From Pseudomonadota bacterium (GTDB lineage Bacteria > Pseudomonadota > Alphaproteobacteria > Rhizobiales > Devosiaceae), in assembly GCA_023433985.1 (NCBI GenBank), contig JAEYTN010000001.1, positions 1 through 5,869 on the forward strand: a stretch of 5,869 nt of DNA. Direction: 5' to 3'. The notes below the pieces were generated by a model. The model saw nothing but the letters and a program-made list of their open reading frames with translations. It had not been told where the DNA came from and ran no database searches. A program made the translations under genes and the position numbers. This document shows positions 5,002-5,869 of this stretch, in pieces. Position 1 is the first letter of the stretch. Each line of letters begins with the position of its first letter.

Positions 5002-5869
5002 TAGAGGCCCAGCAGGTAGAGCCAGGCGCTGACCGTGAAGACACTGAGGACGGTCGAGATCAGGATGGTGTTGGTCGCGATGTTGACGCCGCGGTTGTAG
5101 TAAGTGGCGAAGACGAAGGCGTTGATGCCGGTGGGCATGGCGGCGAGGAGGACGCCGTAGCGCGCGAACTCGTGGTCGACACGGAGGATCGGAACCATTA
5201 TGACCCAGGCGATGATCGGCTGCACGATGAGCTTGAGCAGCGACATGGTGAGCGACTGCCCCCAGCTTTCCGAGAGCTTGTAGTCGTTGAGGGCGCCGCC
5301 GAGGCCGAACAGGGCGGCCGGGGTGACGGCGGCCGCCATCATGGCGATGAAGGCTTCGACCGGCTCGATGAGGCTGATCCCCATGACGTTGACGACCGCC
5401 CCGAGCACGATGCCCCAGAGCAGCGGGTTGGAGATGATGCGGAGGAAGGCCACCCACATCACCTTGTGCATGGGCGCACCATCGCGGCGGGCGACCTCCA
5501 TGACGATCATGCCCATGGTGATGAGCACCGAGGCGTGGAAGGCGATGATGGAGAAGGTAGTGGGCAGCGCGCCGGGACCGTAGGCACGGGACATGATCGG
5601 CACGCCGATCAGCACCGTGTTGGTGAACATGGCCGCGAAACCGGAGGCAACGCCCTCGCCGGGCCGGTTGCGGAAGAACTTCACCGCGAAGATGGCGCCG
5701 AGCGTGAAGACGCAGACCGCGCCGACATAGAAGGGGCCGATGACCTGCAGGTTGAAGGTGGTCGAGAAATCGGCGGTCGCCAGCGCCTGGAACAGCAGGC
5801 AGGGGGTAGCGAAGTTGTTCACGAACATGATCAGGCCGCGCACGCCCTCCGTCGGGAACAGGCGGAGGC
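5001..5869 (-). CDS. AEC (auxin efflux carrier) family transporter, N-terminus cut by the right edge
   Basis: This is an inner-membrane permease of the AEC family, secondary carriers that in bacteria move small carboxylates such as malate or malonate. The visible 289 or so codons are strongly hydrophobic, with about nine membrane segments. Family motifs in order: NNFATPCLLFQAL near the start, FTNTVLIGVPIMSRAYG, ISNPLLWGIVLGAVVN, the half-way region AAAVTPAALFGLGGAL, and the C-terminal AAMPTGINAFVFATYY followed by NTILISTVLSVFTVS. The frame stays open to the window edge and reads LFPTEGVRGL before NNFATP, as expected for the end of the first helix and loop. The gene therefore begins outside, and the GTG at 5843-5841 is not its start; roughly the first helix is missing. 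It converges on the transglutaminase-like gene with 89 bases between stops. The substrate cannot be told from the sequence, and no functional link to neighbours is visible. Confidence 0.92.
   Translation of the reverse strand, partial: LRLFPTEGVRGLIMFVNNFATPCLLFQALATADFSTTFNLQVIGPFYVGAVCVFTLGAIFAVKFFRNRPGEGVASGFAAMFTNTVLIGVPIMSRAYGPGALPTTFSIIAFHASVLITMGMIVMEVARRDGAPMHKVMWVAFLRIISNPLLWGIVLGAVVNVMGISLIEPVEAFIAMMAAAVTPAALFGLGGALNDYKLSESWGQSLTMSLLKLIVQPIIAWVIMVPILRVDHEFARYGVLLAAMPTGINAFVFATYYNRGVNIATNTILISTVLSVFTVSAWLYLLGL

Noticed and set aside
4111..5457. A 448-codon minus-strand frame across the AEC permease and the transglutaminase-like gene
   Set aside because: It is Arg/His/Pro-rich with no motifs, and runs through two well-supported genes in other frames.

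Overview
The window is GC-rich DNA, with G or C favoured at third codon positions. It carries an intergenic palindromic repeat of the RIME-like kind common in Hyphomicrobiales, and its gene families are typical of soil or plant-associated Alphaproteobacteria. I infer an alphaproteobacterium of the order Hyphomicrobiales, with the Devosia neighbourhood plausible. This rests on recognition, not on a marker gene.

Layout. On the minus strand at the left (1-1354) a D-2-hydroxyacid dehydrogenase is followed 40 bases later by a short-chain dehydrogenase/reductase (SDR) that runs off the left edge; the two look like one transcription unit. A 174-base divergent intergenic region separates them from a plus-strand cluster (1529-4911): a circularly permuted ATP-grasp protein (old DUF404/DUF407), an alpha-E domain protein (old DUF403), and a transglutaminase-like protein. 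The last two overlap by one base. A 225-base gap between the first two holds a large inverted repeat of about 48-base arms. A convergent minus-strand AEC (auxin efflux carrier) family permease, cut by the right edge, closes the window; the 89-base convergent gap holds two possible terminator hairpins.

How the genes work together. ATP-grasp, alpha-E and transglutaminase-like genes recur side by side in bacteria and have been predicted from comparative genomics to form a peptide-ligating (amidoligase) and processing system. To my knowledge their product is not established. This copy stands out because the transglutaminase-like protein has alanine where the family has its catalytic cysteine, although the histidine and aspartate are kept. 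It also has a Gln/Ser-rich stretch just before that site, and no Anbu-type proteasome-like peptidase gene follows within the window. The dehydrogenase pair and the permease look like ordinary metabolism; nothing in the sequence ties them to the central cluster.
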